Shown piece by piece: positions 21,841 through 32,774 of a DNA stretch of 64,000 nucleotides (positions are counted from its first letter, which is position 1; each line of letters starts with the position of its first letter). Made by a program: the position numbers and the translations under genes. Under the pieces are notes generated by a model that saw only the letters and a program-made list of their open reading frames with translations, searched no databases and was not told the origin of the DNA. The DNA comes from Fallopia convolvulus (taxonomy: Eukaryota > Streptophyta > Magnoliopsida > Caryophyllales > Polygonaceae). The stretch spans positions 44,167,427 through 44,231,426 of the forward strand of contig OZ024725.1 in the NCBI GenBank assembly GCA_964016875.1. The letters run 5' to 3'.

Positions 21841-22965
21841 CGACGCCCTTTCTCGCAGGTATGTGCTTCTTACTCAATTGCAAACTCGTTTACTTGGCTT
21901 CTCTTTGATTAAGGAGCTTTATGCTTCAAACCCTTTCTTTGGACCAATCTTTGAGAAGTTCTCGGTTCATCGTGAGTGGGACTCTTATTTTTTAGATGAC
22001 GGTTACTTATACAAGGCTGGGAAACTTTGTATTCCAGCCTTGTTTATAAGGCACCTTTTAATTAAAGAGGCTCATGATGGACGGGAACATTTCGGGGTGA
22101 ACAAAACTGTTGCAGCTTTCCGTGAACATTTCTTTTGGCCTAACTTGGTCTCAAATGTCACCAAATTCTGTAGGAGTTGTGTTCCATAGCCAAAAGGCCA
22201 AGTCAACTACTTTACCTTACAGACTTTACTCGACTTTGCCTGTGCCTAACATCCCGTGGGAGGACATTTCTATGGACTTCATTATGGACTTGCCTATGTC
22301 AAAACGAGGCAAAGATTCCATTTTTGTTGTTGTGATCTGATTCTCTAATATGGCTCATTTTATCGCTACGAATAACTCTACGGAAGTGGCTTCTTTGTTC
22401 TTTGACAACGTGGTAAAATACCATGGTGTGCCGAGAACTATTATTAGTGACCGGGACACCATGTTTGTGGGGCATTTTTGGAGAACACTTTGGGGGAAAC
22501 TCGGCACCAAATTATTGTTTTCTACTAGCTATCACCCCCAAACAAATGGCCAAACGGAGGTCACCAACCGTACCTTGGGTTCACTCCTACGAGTGATGCT
22601 CAAATCAAACCCACGCCGGTGGGAGGACTTACTTTCTACCCTTGACTTTTGCTATAACAGGTCCAAACATTCGGCGCATTCTTTGACTCCGTTTGAGGTC
22701 GTTTATGGGCGCAATCCCATTACGCCTTTGGATTTGGTCCCCAAGTCGTTGAAGCAGGGAGAATATGTTGATGCTGCTAATCGAGCCAACCAAATTTAGC
22801 AACTGCACTCTAGGACCAAGGCGCACCTTGAGCTGCGCGGTATTCAGTACTCAACACAACACAACCGGGGTCGCGTTCCTATGATTTTTGAGCTTGGCGA
22901 TCTTGTTTGGCTCCATTTGCGCAAGGAACGGTTCTCGGAAGCCCGGAAAACCAAGCTTCATCAGC
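21841..22965 (+). pseudogene. Element C integrase, truncated at its C-terminus
   Basis: The zinc domain (EAHDGREHFGVNKT, then CRSC) is followed by the core: D in SMDFIMDLP, D in IISDRDTMF, E in QTNGQTEVTNRT. Frameshift near 22190, TGA at 22338 and TAG at 22796 break it. LGDLVWLHLRKERFSEARKTKL marks the end of the C-terminal domain. The sequence stops at about 22965 in LHQRG, where it meets an inverted LTR at 22973. The expected chromodomain, PPT and 3' LTR of C are missing. Confidence 0.88.
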
Positions 22966-22972
22966 GTGGGCA

Positions 22973-23546
22973 TTCCGCCTTTTGGGTGGATTGCACGGGT
23001 TCCCGATCTAGGCTTGGAAGGGCCTCAGATCTTCTCCAACGGATAGTAACCGAGATAAGCGCGAACGACAAGGTGGCTCATGAGGGAAAACTCGACGGAT
23101 CGAGTTCGGGTGGCCTAGGGCCGAGACGAGGGTGTGGGGGAAAAGGAATAAAAAAGGGTTTGATTCACGAATTGGGTTTGACGCCTAGGACTTAGGGAAG
23201 AGAAACTCGATTCACAAAAGGCAATTTGTATTAAGCAAGGCGTAAATAAAACTGAGTACATCGAAGAGTTTAAATAGAAAATGCAAAACCTAACTAGGTC
23301 TAGCTAATGGGCCTAATTAACTATTCGATCAGTTTCTTAAGCATAAGTAGACATACGCCCAAAAATAGTAATAGAGGAAATATAAATAGAAACTAACTAT
23401 AAATATAAACATGCCAAAATAGGAAATATAATAAATAATAATAAATATAACAATAACGAGCTAGGTCGGAATCCAAGGTGGATGCCAAGGTCTCGGTAGA
23501 CTCGAGCTCGTCATGATCATTCTCGGTCTAGGACCGGAACGCATCA
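22973..23546 (-). repeat. Element D 3' LTR (slightly truncated)
   Basis: About 574 bp matching the LTR at 24171-24751. The U3 start TGATGC is intact at 23546. The U5 end is cut at the junction with element C. Confidence 0.85.
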
Positions 23547-23560
23547 TCCTCCCTCCTTTA
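23547..23560 (-). other. Element D polypurine tract
   Basis: On the minus strand TAAAGGAGGGAGGA lies directly before the LTR start TGATGCG. Confidence 0.8.
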
Positions 23561-23932
23561 GAATCGAAGCGTCCTCGCTTTGAGCTCGGGTGGTCAGAGG
23601 AGAGGTGGAGATCAGTAGGCAGGAGAAATACATCGTCGGGCTCTATGTCATCATTTGGAATGTCTATAATAGGCAAAACAAACTCGGGTTCCGAAGATGG
23701 CACAATGTCAAGCAAGGGCGTCACGACAATAGGCGATGGCTCGACTGCTGTAGTAAGCAAAAGCATCGGACAAGGATATGGAGGTGGTAAAGTCGGCTCA
23801 TCCCAAACGGGATCGCTATCCAGGATGGGCTCGCTATCCCAAATGGGCTCACTATCCCAATCGGGCTCACGATCCCAAACGGGCTCGCTGTGAAAAACGA
23901 GCGTGGCTTGGACATTCGCTGTTGTAGGAGGA
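23561..23932 (-). pseudogene. Element D: C-terminal tail of pol with hexapeptide repeats
   Basis: A minus-strand frame of about 125 codons starts after a TGA that follows YLFGHLALQQ. It contains five tandem copies of a six-residue unit, (S/R)EP(V/I/D)(W/L)D, encoded by 18-bp DNA repeats at about 23795-23890, then an acidic tail ending in RGRFDSKGGRMM, whose last codons form the polypurine tract. It is probably the extreme C-terminus of the polyprotein. I know no function for the repeats. Confidence 0.6.
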
Positions 23933-24156
23933 GGTCATTGTTGTAGCGCCAAGTGGCCAAACAGATAGGCAATCCTCTCTTTTTTCATAAACAGTTCGAA
24001 TTTTTTTTTACACAGTTCGGATTTGTTTTTTTTTTGGAGTAAGGTCGAACTTACAAGGCGCTAGACGGAGGAGACGATCAACCATGGGGGCGGGCTGGTG
24101 ACCTCCGTAGACTTGATGGCGGTGTTGGAGAAGGACGCCTTCGTCGAGTCGCCTGA

Positions 24157-24168
24157 GCTCTGATACCA
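24157..24168 (-). other. Element D primer-binding site (tRNA-iMet)
   Basis: TGGTATCAGAGC on the minus strand, two bases after the LTR end at 24171. Confidence 0.88.
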
Positions 24169-24170
24169 GT

Positions 24171-24751
24171 TGATGTGTTCCGCCTTTTGGTTGGATCGCA
24201 TGGGTGTCCGATCTAGGCTCGGAAGGGCCTCGGATCTTCTCCAACGGATAGTAATCGGGATAAGTGCGAACCACAAGGTGGATCGTGAGGGAAAACTCGA
24301 CGGATCGAGTTCGGGTGGCCTAGGGCCGAGACGAGGGTGTGGGGAAAAAGGGATAGAAAAGGGTTCGATTCGCGAACCGGGTTTGACGCCTAGGCCTTAG
24401 GGAAGAGAAACTCGATTCACAAAAGGCAATTTGTATTAAGAAAGGCGTAAATAAAACTGAGTACATCGAAGAATTTAAATAGAAAATGCAAAACCTAACT
24501 AGGTCTAGCTAATGGGCCTAATTAACTATTGGGCCAGTCTCTTAAGCATAAGTAGACATACGCCCAAAAATAGTAATAGCAGAAATATAAATAGAAACTA
24601 ACTATAAATAGAAACATGCCAAAATAGGAAATATAATAAATAATAATAAATATAACAATAACGAGCTAGGTCGGAATCCAAGGTGGACGCCAAGGTCTCG
24701 GTAGACTCGGGCTCGACATGATCGTTCTCGATCTAGGACCGGAACGCATCA
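24171..24751 (-). repeat. Element D 5' LTR (581 bp)
   Basis: On the minus strand it runs TGATGCGTTCCG to CGGAACACATCA. It is followed on the plus strand by TAACA, the second half of the composite's target duplication. Confidence 0.88.
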
Positions 24752-25140
24752 TAACACCTCACCCTAGCATTGCTCTCATGCTCCATATTCTGAGGGCCCA
24801 TAGGTGGTTGCGGGTTGGTAACGTCATACTCCTCTAGTGAGTACTCTTCAGTTATTTACACATTGGCAGGCGGGGTGAGTGGGGAATACACCTCCTCGGG
24901 TTCGTCCTCTAGATCCTCCTCGGGATCCTCTTCAGGTTCTTCCTCGAAGTCCTCCTTAGGCTCCTCCTTTGGCTCCAAGGGGAACATAGGAGTTGGTGGA
25001 GACTCAACTTCCATAGAGGCGACTTCATTTTCCTCCATGAATTCTTCAGAGGTAAGCAAGTGCTCAGTTTTGATGGAAGGTGGAGGGCTAGCTTCATGGA
25101 CAGGTCGTAGGGATTTGGCTTGACTCCTAGTGAACACCAT
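24752..25140 (-). pseudogene. Element E: 5' part of a split ORF (MVFTRSQAK start)
   Basis: The frame starts MVFTRSQAKS on the minus strand, a start typical of plant Ty3/gypsy gag proteins, and contains an acidic low-complexity stretch (EEPEEDPEEDLEDEPEE). A TAA at 24856 interrupts it; the frame then continues to 24752, where the C/D composite is inserted, and resumes at 3193. It lies about 200 bp after the element's primer-binding site. The antisense serine-rich frame on the plus strand is a shadow of the acidic repeats. Confidence 0.68.
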
Positions 25141-25338
25141 TGTCTGTCACATAGACAAGGTAAAGCATTGTCAGTAGCTTATAGAACAATCCGTAATTCT
25201 ATAGTCATAGAGTGGGAATATGAAGTCGTTGAAGGATAAAAATGAAAACAACTATTTCTTTCAAGCATGGTTTTCAATCCAAAAGAAAACAGGAATTTTT
25301 TGAAAACAAGTATGAAGACTTGATTTTAAAAACTTTTA

Positions 25339-25350
25339 GCTCTGATACCA
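25339..25350 (-). other. Element E primer-binding site (tRNA-iMet)
   Basis: TGGTATCAGAGC on the minus strand, four bases after the LTR end. Confidence 0.88.
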
Positions 25351-25354
25351 TAAT

Positions 25355-27744
25355 TGGAACACCCCCGTTTTCCCCTCGGAGATATTACCGCTAGTGACCT
25401 CGGAATTTACACTCCGAAGCCACCCAAGGCTTTCACGGTATTCAAGATATGATAATTCAATAAATATTAAAACAAAATGTCCATCTTTCACAATCTTGAA
25501 TAATCCAAATACTTGTAGAAAAAAATGGGAATAAATATTCTTGAACAAAGCGGAAGTAAAATTCTTGAAGGCAGTCCTTACAGACCAAGGATCTCGACCT
25601 TAAACTAAAAAGTTATTCAAAGAAACGTGCAACACTTTAACAGCTTCAATCTCGAATCACTACTCCTTTACTCCCTTATGTTCCGTATAGGGACGGTTGA
25701 CACCAGCCGGCCATGCAAAAGAAATAAAGCGGTCGGTCAGTCTAATGAAAGACTACGCAAGTGGAATTTTTATGTGAGGTTCTTGTGATCTTAGTTGCAT
25801 TATGACCATCGGTCTCCGAATGAAATTCGGTCGATGACATAACCCAAATAATCTCACGGAATGAGAAATATGATGAAAAGAGATTAGGACACCACAAGGC
25901 TATGGTTCCTTAAGAATGAGAAAGGTTATGTTGGGAACTTTAATTATCAACCAATATATTGAAAAGCCTCCGTCGACTTATCAAATCTACAACCAACCTC
26001 ACCGAATGCGTGTTGTCCGAATTCAGATTGGAAAATAGATTAATCAAAGCCGGGAGCCAGAGTGGTTTTCCAAGTTGTAGTCACCACCCTGAACACGTTT
26101 TAATGGGTGTGCACTAGCACTTATCTTATTTAATTACAAAACATTGCATTCAAGTTGATAGCTTTTAAGACGGCAACGCGATATGCCATAAGATATAGAA
26201 TCCCACAAAGGGCGGAACGGGTTCCTAAGTCCCGATACAAGGCACTAGCTAGGCACCAAACACTCCTCAAAACGGTTGAGAGAGCAGGGTCATGACCAAC
26301 ATTAGGGTCTAGGTCCATCCTAATGCAAAATATTATAAAGAGGTGTTCAGGGGTTAGTGAACCCCCACCCCTAATTCTACGCTAGTCCAAAACAACGAAT
26401 CTCAAAATGAGACCGTGAAACAAACAGGTGCACAAACATTGGAACCTAAGTATAAGCTCTAGCGCATAATAGAATAAAAACAATAAGCTACCATGGGGTC
26501 ATTATTTCTATGCATAATAAACCCTAATTCATTGATATATTTCACATGGTCATTATTTCTAATAACCTAAGTTCATTTTATTCAAACAAGCGTTCCCAAC
26601 ACGACATGCAAACATGAATAAAAGTATTCATGACAAAAATATGAGAGCGAACCACCACTTGCCTTATTAGCAGGCGAACAGTACGAGATTCGATGAATTG
26701 GAGTCAAGCGGAAACAAACTAGTTCAGTGGTGTTGGTGACAGTGTACTGGTGCGACACAGTGAACATAACCAGGAAGTTGGCGGTGGCTAAGGGTGGTAA
26801 CCGCGGTGGTCGATGAGCGGCCTGGTGGGTCGATTTCGAACAGGAAGGAGCAAGGAGAAATCGGTCTGGTGGGTTGGAGAAAATAATGAAGTTTTGGTGG
26901 TGAAAGGGGATCAATTTTGGTCTCAATTTATAGGGTAAAGGGTCGAATTTGAATGCCCAAAATGATTTCAAGCCTTCCATAACTTCAATTTATCTGATTG
27001 GCAATCAAATAAGGATAATTGATTTTAGCCTTAATTCGTTCAAATCAGAAAAGCGAAAATTTTGGGATCCGATTGGTCACATTAGCGTTAAGATTATGAT
27101 GGGTATGAAATAAGGATCTTTTCCATGTATAATAAGCTTGATTCCGTGATTAAGGGTTAAAACACAAAATTTTAGGATCAAACTCCATTGATGAACTGTA
27201 CGGGCTGCTGGAGGAAGAAGGTGGCCTTTGCTGGATTTTACAGTTTTAGGCCCATTTTTTTACAAAATTACAGTTTCGGCCCATACTTTTAAAATAGTGG
27301 CAAAAACGCCCATTTCTTAGGGATTTGAAATTCCGAAAATTATTTTATACCCAAGGTTTTAATTACTCATAATCTTACCTTGAAATGTTATCCCTTTGTC
27401 ACAACAATATTAAAAAAAATAAGTCACTTATTAAAACTCCTTATTCATAAAAATAGCTTTTAGAACAACTAAACTCTTAAGGGAAATTATTCATAATAAT
27501 TTCATATAATTTTATTCACATTACTACTTATGAATACTTCTTTAAATTTTATTATTAATATTGAGTAAGACTAATGACCTTTTGGGTAAGGTCATTTATC
27601 TAAAATAATCTTATAACAATTATTTGTTAACTTTTTATTTAATAAAATGAGGCATTTAATATTTTTTATAGTGCCACATACACTTTATTAAATAAAATAA
27701 AGGGAATTACATCATTGCCCTTCTTGGAAAAGAGGGATATTACA
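25355..27744 (-). repeat. Element E 5' LTR (about 2.39 kb)
   Basis: On the minus strand it runs from TGTAATATCCCTCTTTTCC (27744) to GGGGGTGTTCCA (25355), followed by the primer-binding site. The two ends are imperfect inverted repeats of about 20 bp. LTRs above 2 kb with a TGTAA-CCC start are common in Tekay/Del chromoviruses. The upper boundary is fixed because the RT frame of element B breaks exactly there. Open frames inside (for example 26582-26980) show no known domain. The partner LTR is not in the window. Confidence 0.78.
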
Positions 27745-28944
27745 CTAATACTATCCCCTCTTGGACCATATAATGGCATTTTTCCCAGTTTAGCACAAGA
27801 TTGGTTTCTTCACATCTTTTAAGGACGCATGCAAGGTTAGCAAGACAAATATCAAAGGAAAAACCATAAACAGAAAAATCATCCATAATGACTTCTACAA
27901 TATCTTCTATCATATCAAAAAAATTGCCATCATACACCTTTGAAAGGTGGCAGGGGCATTGCAAAGCCCAAATGGCATTCTTTTATAAGCAAAAGTCCCA
28001 TAGGGACATGTAAAGGTAGTCTTCTCCTGATCATCAGGATGAATGGGAATCTTCCAAAAATCGTTATAGCCATCTAAATAACAGAAATAATCATGTTGGG
28101 CTAAGCGTTCTAACACCTAATCAATGAAAGGAAGCGGAAAACGATCTTTTCTAGTAGCACTATTAAGCTTCCTATAATCTATGCACATCCTCCAACTAGT
28201 AGTGGTCCTAGTGGGGATTAGCTCTCCCTTTTCATTTTCTATTACGGTCATTCCCCCTTTTTTAGGAACTACATGGACCGGACTAATCCATTGGTTGTCC
28301 GATATCAGAAATATGATCCCAGCATCAAGTAATTTAATGATTTCCTTTTTGACCACTTCTTTTATATTAGGATTTAACCTACGTTGATGATCTATAGTGG
28401 GTTTATGATCATCCTCCATGTATATCCTATGCATGCAGAGTGAAGGGGATATGCCGGTTATATCACCTAGGGAGTAACCTATGGCTTTTCTATGCAACCT
28501 AAGCACATTAAGCAGCTTTTCTACTTCCTCATCTTTTAATTTAGCATTGATGATGACAGGGAAAGTAGAATAAGGACCAAGAAATTCATACCCAAGAGAA
28601 TCCGAAAGAGGTTTTAGTGTTGGAGAAGGCTCGGTTGGAATGAGAATTGGTTCTTCTGGCTCTGTCTTCAACACCTCTTCAAGGTATTCAAACGTCGATA
28701 TTTCATTGTCCTCGGCCAAGGTCGTTAACAATGCAGGCAGGGTCGTTAACGAGTTTGTTTCTTCTGCCAAGAGGATCAATACCGAGGTTGGGGAACTCGT
28801 TACCGAAACTACAGGGGATATCTCGGCCCATCTTTGACCGGAGAATTCATCATTCGATACTAATCTTCCAACGGGGTCCCCACATTCGATAACTTCATTG
28901 TGGGTGTAGAGCATCTTGACTTCGGCTCTATCTGTCTCCTTCAT
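27745..28944 (-). pseudogene. Element B reverse transcriptase, truncated
   Basis: RT motifs include MHRIYMEDDHKPTIDHQRR, WISPVHVVPKKGG, WRMCIDYRKLN, TFAYKRMPFGLCNAPATFQRC and the catalytic MDD in VIMDDFSVYG. A TAG at 28117 replaces the glutamine codon present in element A, and a one-base frameshift lies near 27920 in the T-run after MMAIF. The gene ends at VQEGIVLV, where the LTR of element E begins at 27744. The upstream linker (28690-28840) contains GTTAAC palindromes. Confidence 0.92.
28719..28760. repeat. GTTAAC palindromes at protease-RT linker of element B
   Basis: AGGTCGTTAACAA (near 28720) and GGGTCGTTAACGAGT (28740-28754). They occupy the same linker in which element A carries AGGGTCGTGCACGACCCT. 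Confidence 0.88.
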
Positions 28945-29878
28945 TGTCGGGTTGAACCGAAATTCCTTCGCCTCATCCCCAATTTTGAAAGTTAGGAGTC
29001 CCTTCCTAATGTCAATTTATGGCTCCGGCTGTGGTGAGGAATGGTCTCCCTAAGATAATAAGAACCACCAGGTCTTTGGGCATTGCCATGACTATGAAAT
29101 CATTAGGAACAAAGAATTTGCCCACTTGAACCGGAAAGTCTTCTACAACCCCTGTTGGCTTAACACATGAGCCATCTGCCATATATAAACTCATATTGAT
29201 TGGCTCCAATGGTCCCATGTTGGCTTTTTTCCAAATTGAAAGAGGGAGTAAACTGGCACTGGCTCCCAAATCACATAGAGCTTTGAATTTGTGGTCGCCT
29301 ATGCCAATTGTTATGTCAAATCTCCCTGGGTCGCCTAATTTCTCTGGTAGAGCGATGGATCGAACTTCATCTTGAAGCTCTGTAATAGATCGTTTCCTGC
29401 TAAGAATATCTTTCAAGAATTTTGTGTAAGCCGACATTTCGCTTAGGGCCTCAGCGAATGGGATAGAAATATTTATGCCCTGGAGAATCTTTACGAAACG
29501 CTTGAACTTACTCTCAGTAGAGTCCTTTGATTTCTTAGTAGGAAAAGGAAGAGACTTCACCATTCTCGGAACCAATACGGGCTCGAGGGGTGATGCTACC
29601 GAGTCGACATTAGGGTCGATTAGTATGCTCGGAGGATTGTTACTGACCCTAGAAGGCTCGTTAACGAGCTTGGGATTGAGAGAGGAGCTCGGAATAGGAA
29701 ACTTACCTAGACTGTGGTCGTTAACGACCCTGGGAGCATCGTCACCAACATTTTTAGGTTCGGTAACGACTCTCATTGGCTCGTTATCGAGATGAGCCGT
29801 GGCTTCCTCATCAGTTGTGGGGCTTGTATCTTTATCTTGTACATGCTCCGGTAGTGTCTTTCCGCTCCTAAGGTGCAC
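28945..29878 (-). pseudogene. Element B gag C-terminus and aspartic protease
   Basis: The frame opens at MHLRSGKTLPE (a gag C-terminal motif also in A), passes a palindrome-rich linker, then FVKILQGINISIPFAEAL and protease motifs FKALCDLGASASLLPLSIW and LIILGRPFLTTAGAI. One extra base near 29017 (after GAI) shifts the frame; the downstream part continues to NPTMKETD at 28944. Apart from this the protease is intact, including the SLYMADGSCVKPTG segment damaged in A. Confidence 0.88.
29655..29731. repeat. GTTAAC palindromes at gag-protease linker of element B
   Basis: GGCTCGTTAACGAGCT (29655-29670) and the perfect palindrome GGTCGTTAACGACC (29716-29729), with degraded copies at about 29760-29790 and AGGTAAGT-like sequence (minus strand) near 29703. 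Confidence 0.9.
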
Positions 29879-30117
29879 TGCTGCTATTTGTCCTCTAGGG
29901 TTCTCCTCGGGACGGCCCAGAAGTTGCCCTTGGGGTCTTGGAATCTGTGCAGCGAGGTTCCCTAGTTAGGAGTCGACATTCTTCTTCCATACATCGAACT
30001 CTCCCCATCTTTTTAATTGGCTATTAAGGTTGGCTTGCACTCCGTTAATGCCTTCCTGTAGCCATTGTACCCATGATGGTGGTTCTTGATAGCTTGGAGG
30101 TCGATATGGCGCAGGTC
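29879..30117 (-). pseudogene. Element B gag, C-terminal part
   Basis: The minus strand encodes RPAPYRPPSYQEPPSWVQWLQEGINGV and GEFDVWKKNVDS, matching the equivalent end of element A gag. It abuts the inverted segment at about 30118; the zinc-knuckle region expected in between is missing. Confidence 0.78.
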
Positions 30118-30425
30118 TCGTTAGGACTTGGAAGGCTTTGTATGATCAATTTCTTACAAAGTTTTTCCCTCCTGCCAAGACAACGGAGTTGAGAAAACGC
30201 ATCACCTCCTATCACCAGATGCCTAACGAGACCTTTGTAGAGACATGGGAAAGATTTAAGGAAATGCTTAGACAGTGCCCTACTCATGGGCAACCTTTAT
30301 ATGTTCTCCAAGAAATCTTTTTCCAGGGTATTAATGCAGAGACGAAGAACTGCATCAACATGCAGTTTTATAAAGATGGATCCCACAACTGCATGGGAAT
30401 TGCAGGACAAGTCTCAATTTACTAG
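30118..30425 (+). pseudogene. Inverted capsid segment inside element B gag
   Basis: The plus strand encodes RTWKALYDQFLTKFFPPAKT, RKRITSYHQMPNETFVETW and HGQPLYVLQEIFFQGINAET, the capsid core matching element A gag at about 6750-6970, then KMDPTTAWELQDK in another frame. Both flanks of this segment carry gag on the minus strand, so about 310 bp have been inverted, with loss of roughly 40 codons before and about 110 codons after. Confidence 0.85.
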
Positions 30426-30878
30426 AAAGGTTTCCCTTCAAAAGTCACATGAATCAAGAAAATTTCTAATATGTTCCATAGGGCACTCAATAGGTTTCCC
30501 TTCAAACTGAGCCCTTTTTTTTATCAAGGATATAAATTGATACTTAATCTCAAAAGTCTTCTCTACCTCTGGAAGCACAATTGCAAACTTCGGCACCCTT
30601 AGTTCTGGATGCATATATTGCTTGGCATTCCTCGGATAGACGTTCAGCTCTTCTTGTAAACGAGCATTGTTGACTCATTGACGTTCAGCTTCAGCAGCAG
30701 CGGCATCTCTATCAGCTTGTAACTCCTCCATCCGCTTCTGGAGGACTTCCATCTATCGAGCCAATTCTTCAAGTGCAGCCATGGCTCGGTTTTCTCTGAG
30801 TCTACAATGCAGGGAACGTTCAGGCTCTGAATAGTAACCGGTGTTGTCAAATTCGAGCCTGCGTCGTCCAGCTGGCAT
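30426..30878 (-). pseudogene. Element B gag, N-terminal part
   Basis: It starts MPAGRRRLEFDNTGYYSEPE and continues with helices, NAKQYMHPELRVPKFAIVLPE and EGKPIECPMEHIRNF, all matching element A gag. Stops occur after LEELAR and AEAERQ. It ends at LDSCDF, where the inverted segment begins. Confidence 0.85.
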
Positions 30879-30972
30879 ACGTTGAGAAAACAGACAAAGA
30901 AAACAAAATTAAAAACAAAAATGGGGTCGGGCTATTCCCGGATCCATAGATAAACAAACAAACATTGTTGCC

Positions 30973-30990
30973 TCCCCAACAACGGCGCCA
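30973..30990 (-). other. Element B primer-binding site (tRNA-Asp)
   Basis: TGGCGCCGTTGTTGGGGA on the minus strand, three bases after the LTR end at 30994. Confidence 0.88.
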
Positions 30991-30993
30991 ATT

Positions 30994-32427
30994 TGTTGAG
31001 AGGGTATATTTAACTTGAAAACAAATAAATTTATAGTCAAGACCCCGCTGAGTATAGCGAAGTCAGGATCGTTCTACGGGAAACATGGTTGTTTGTCTAT
31101 CAACTACTAAAAAAAGGAAAAACAAGCAAAAACACACACGACCAACCTCTTTAACGACCTTGTCAGGGTCGTTCACAAACCTGTGTAAAATACGAGCCCA
31201 CACTAACGAACAATCTAAAACGCAGGTTCGGTACCGAGGCAAAGGAACTCGATAACGAATATTACGAATGATAAACCTTATAAAATAAAAGACCTAGGAC
31301 AAGGGTTACCACAACATAGCTATGCATATAAACTCATAAGAAGATAAAGATCATGCCTTTAAAAAGATAAATTCATCAACTTTCGCTGATTAGCAATCAA
31401 ATCAATCAATTCTCATAAATCAATTCACTCAATCACTTGTTTTGGATCCAAAAAGCTCGAAACTTTTGTAATCGAACAATATCAACTTTCAAGTTAACAA
31501 CTCTCTCTTTTGATCGAATTGAGAACTCAAATTACTTTGACTATCGTCTAAATATAAGCACAACAAGCAATTAAAACAGATAAAAGGCATTCAAAACATC
31601 CACTCACTCATCAAACATGCATAACTATGCCGGGATTCCATCCCGACCCTAGATAGGAAAACTACTCAGTACTCATAGTAACGAAGCAAACAACTTCAAT
31701 AAAAGAAAACATTGAAACAAAACAAACTTACTTGAAATTAATAAGAGAAATATCGTCTTACAAACTCCTAAAGAAACCGAAAATACAGAACAAAACCTGA
31801 CGAATTCCGACTAACGACCGTAGTACTTCTCTTAAACGAACCAGCTCGTTATCTTCTCTCGTCTCCTTGAAATTTATTTTTCGATCCCCTCTAACCAAAG
31901 AGGGAACAAGTGTATTTATAGAGAAAACTAATCTATCTAAAAATCTATCTTCTTAAAAAGCCTAAAAGATAAAAACAAACCTTAAAAAGATAACAAGATA
32001 TAAGATATAAGATATAAGATAGAACTACCCAAAAGTCGGTTAAAACCCTACCGACACGGAATCACAAAATCCATTCGAAAATCCTATCTTTAAGCCTCGT
32101 TAACGACCCTTCACATGTTTGTTAACGAGCCTGGAATTTGGCTTTCTTCAACTTTCTCGACTTAAAACTTTGGACTTCACTTCATTCTTCCATGCCATCT
32201 TCCTCTTTCGCTCCAAGTCTTCCATCCTCCACCTCAACACTTCAATTCAGCTCAAAAAGCGCTCTTTTCTGCTCAAAACCTACAAAAAGACACAAAACGG
32301 AGTAGCTTCCATACTTTTCACAAAATATGCAAACTCATCCAAAAACACACAGAACTAACTCTAAAAACTACTAAAACTAAACAAACTAAGAAACACACTA
32401 AAATCTAGACCAAAAACATGAATATCA
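30994..32427 (-). repeat. Element B 5' LTR (1434 bp)
   Basis: On the minus strand it runs TGATATTCATG to CCCTCTCAACA. It shares layout with A's LTR, including GAAAGTTGA-type repeats, and carries GTTAAC palindromes at about 32097-32131. A related solo LTR in the opposite orientation is at 37291-38754. Confidence 0.88.
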
Positions 32428-32713
32428 GCAAACTTTGGTTGTGTCTTGTCTAGTTGTTTTGGACCTCATGCAAAACTTTGTGCAAGCATGTTTTATTTTT
32501 AATGATAGTTTGATGTTTTTTAGCCTTCTCGTCGTGCTCGGGTTGCAAGGTTCTCGTGTTTTGGTTGTCAAGATATCCCATGTAGTTCCCGAGGAGGCAA
32601 ACTACCGAGTAGCGTCCTGGCATTTAGACGGTGTGCTACATAGTGTTCTAAAATCCTATTGTAAATTAGTGAACCCTATGGAAAAAACTAAGAAGAACAA
32701 CAACATTAGTTGA

Positions 32714-32774
<61 letters not shown>

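Larger units (their letters stand above)
22973..24751 (-). mobile_element. Element D: internally deleted LTR element, tail-to-tail with C
   Basis: On the minus strand the order is 5' LTR (24751 to 24171), initiator-Met primer-binding site (24168-24157), leader, the end of pol, polypurine tract, then a 3' LTR (23546 to 22973) lacking its last seven or so bases. The internal region is only about 620 bp; gag and most of pol are gone. The LTRs differ at about 5% by eye. Its outer end is flanked by TAACA, pairing with AAACA beside element C, so C and D appear to have been inserted as one unit. Confidence 0.82.
27745..32427 (-). mobile_element. Element B: partial Athila-type Ty3/gypsy retrotransposon
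   Basis: The minus-strand order is 5' LTR, tRNA-Asp primer-binding site, gag, protease, RT. The element is cut within RT by the LTR of E. Its proteins closely resemble those of element A along the whole shared length, so A and B are sister families. The remaining pol, third ORF and 3' LTR are not in the window. It differs from A by the palindrome core (GTTAAC rather than GTGCAC). Confidence 0.88.

Noticed and set aside
23513..23893. Plus-strand ORF with GSLSQ-type repeats
   Set aside because: Antisense reading of the hexapeptide repeats at the end of element D pol, whose PPT and LTR orientation show that minus is the coding strand.
24815..25123. Plus-strand serine/glycine-rich ORF
   Set aside because: It is the antisense shadow of the acidic (E/P/D)-rich repeats of the minus-strand element E ORF.
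26582..26980. Minus-strand ORF of 132 codons
   Set aside because: Lies wholly in the 2.4-kb LTR of element E and has no recognisable domain.
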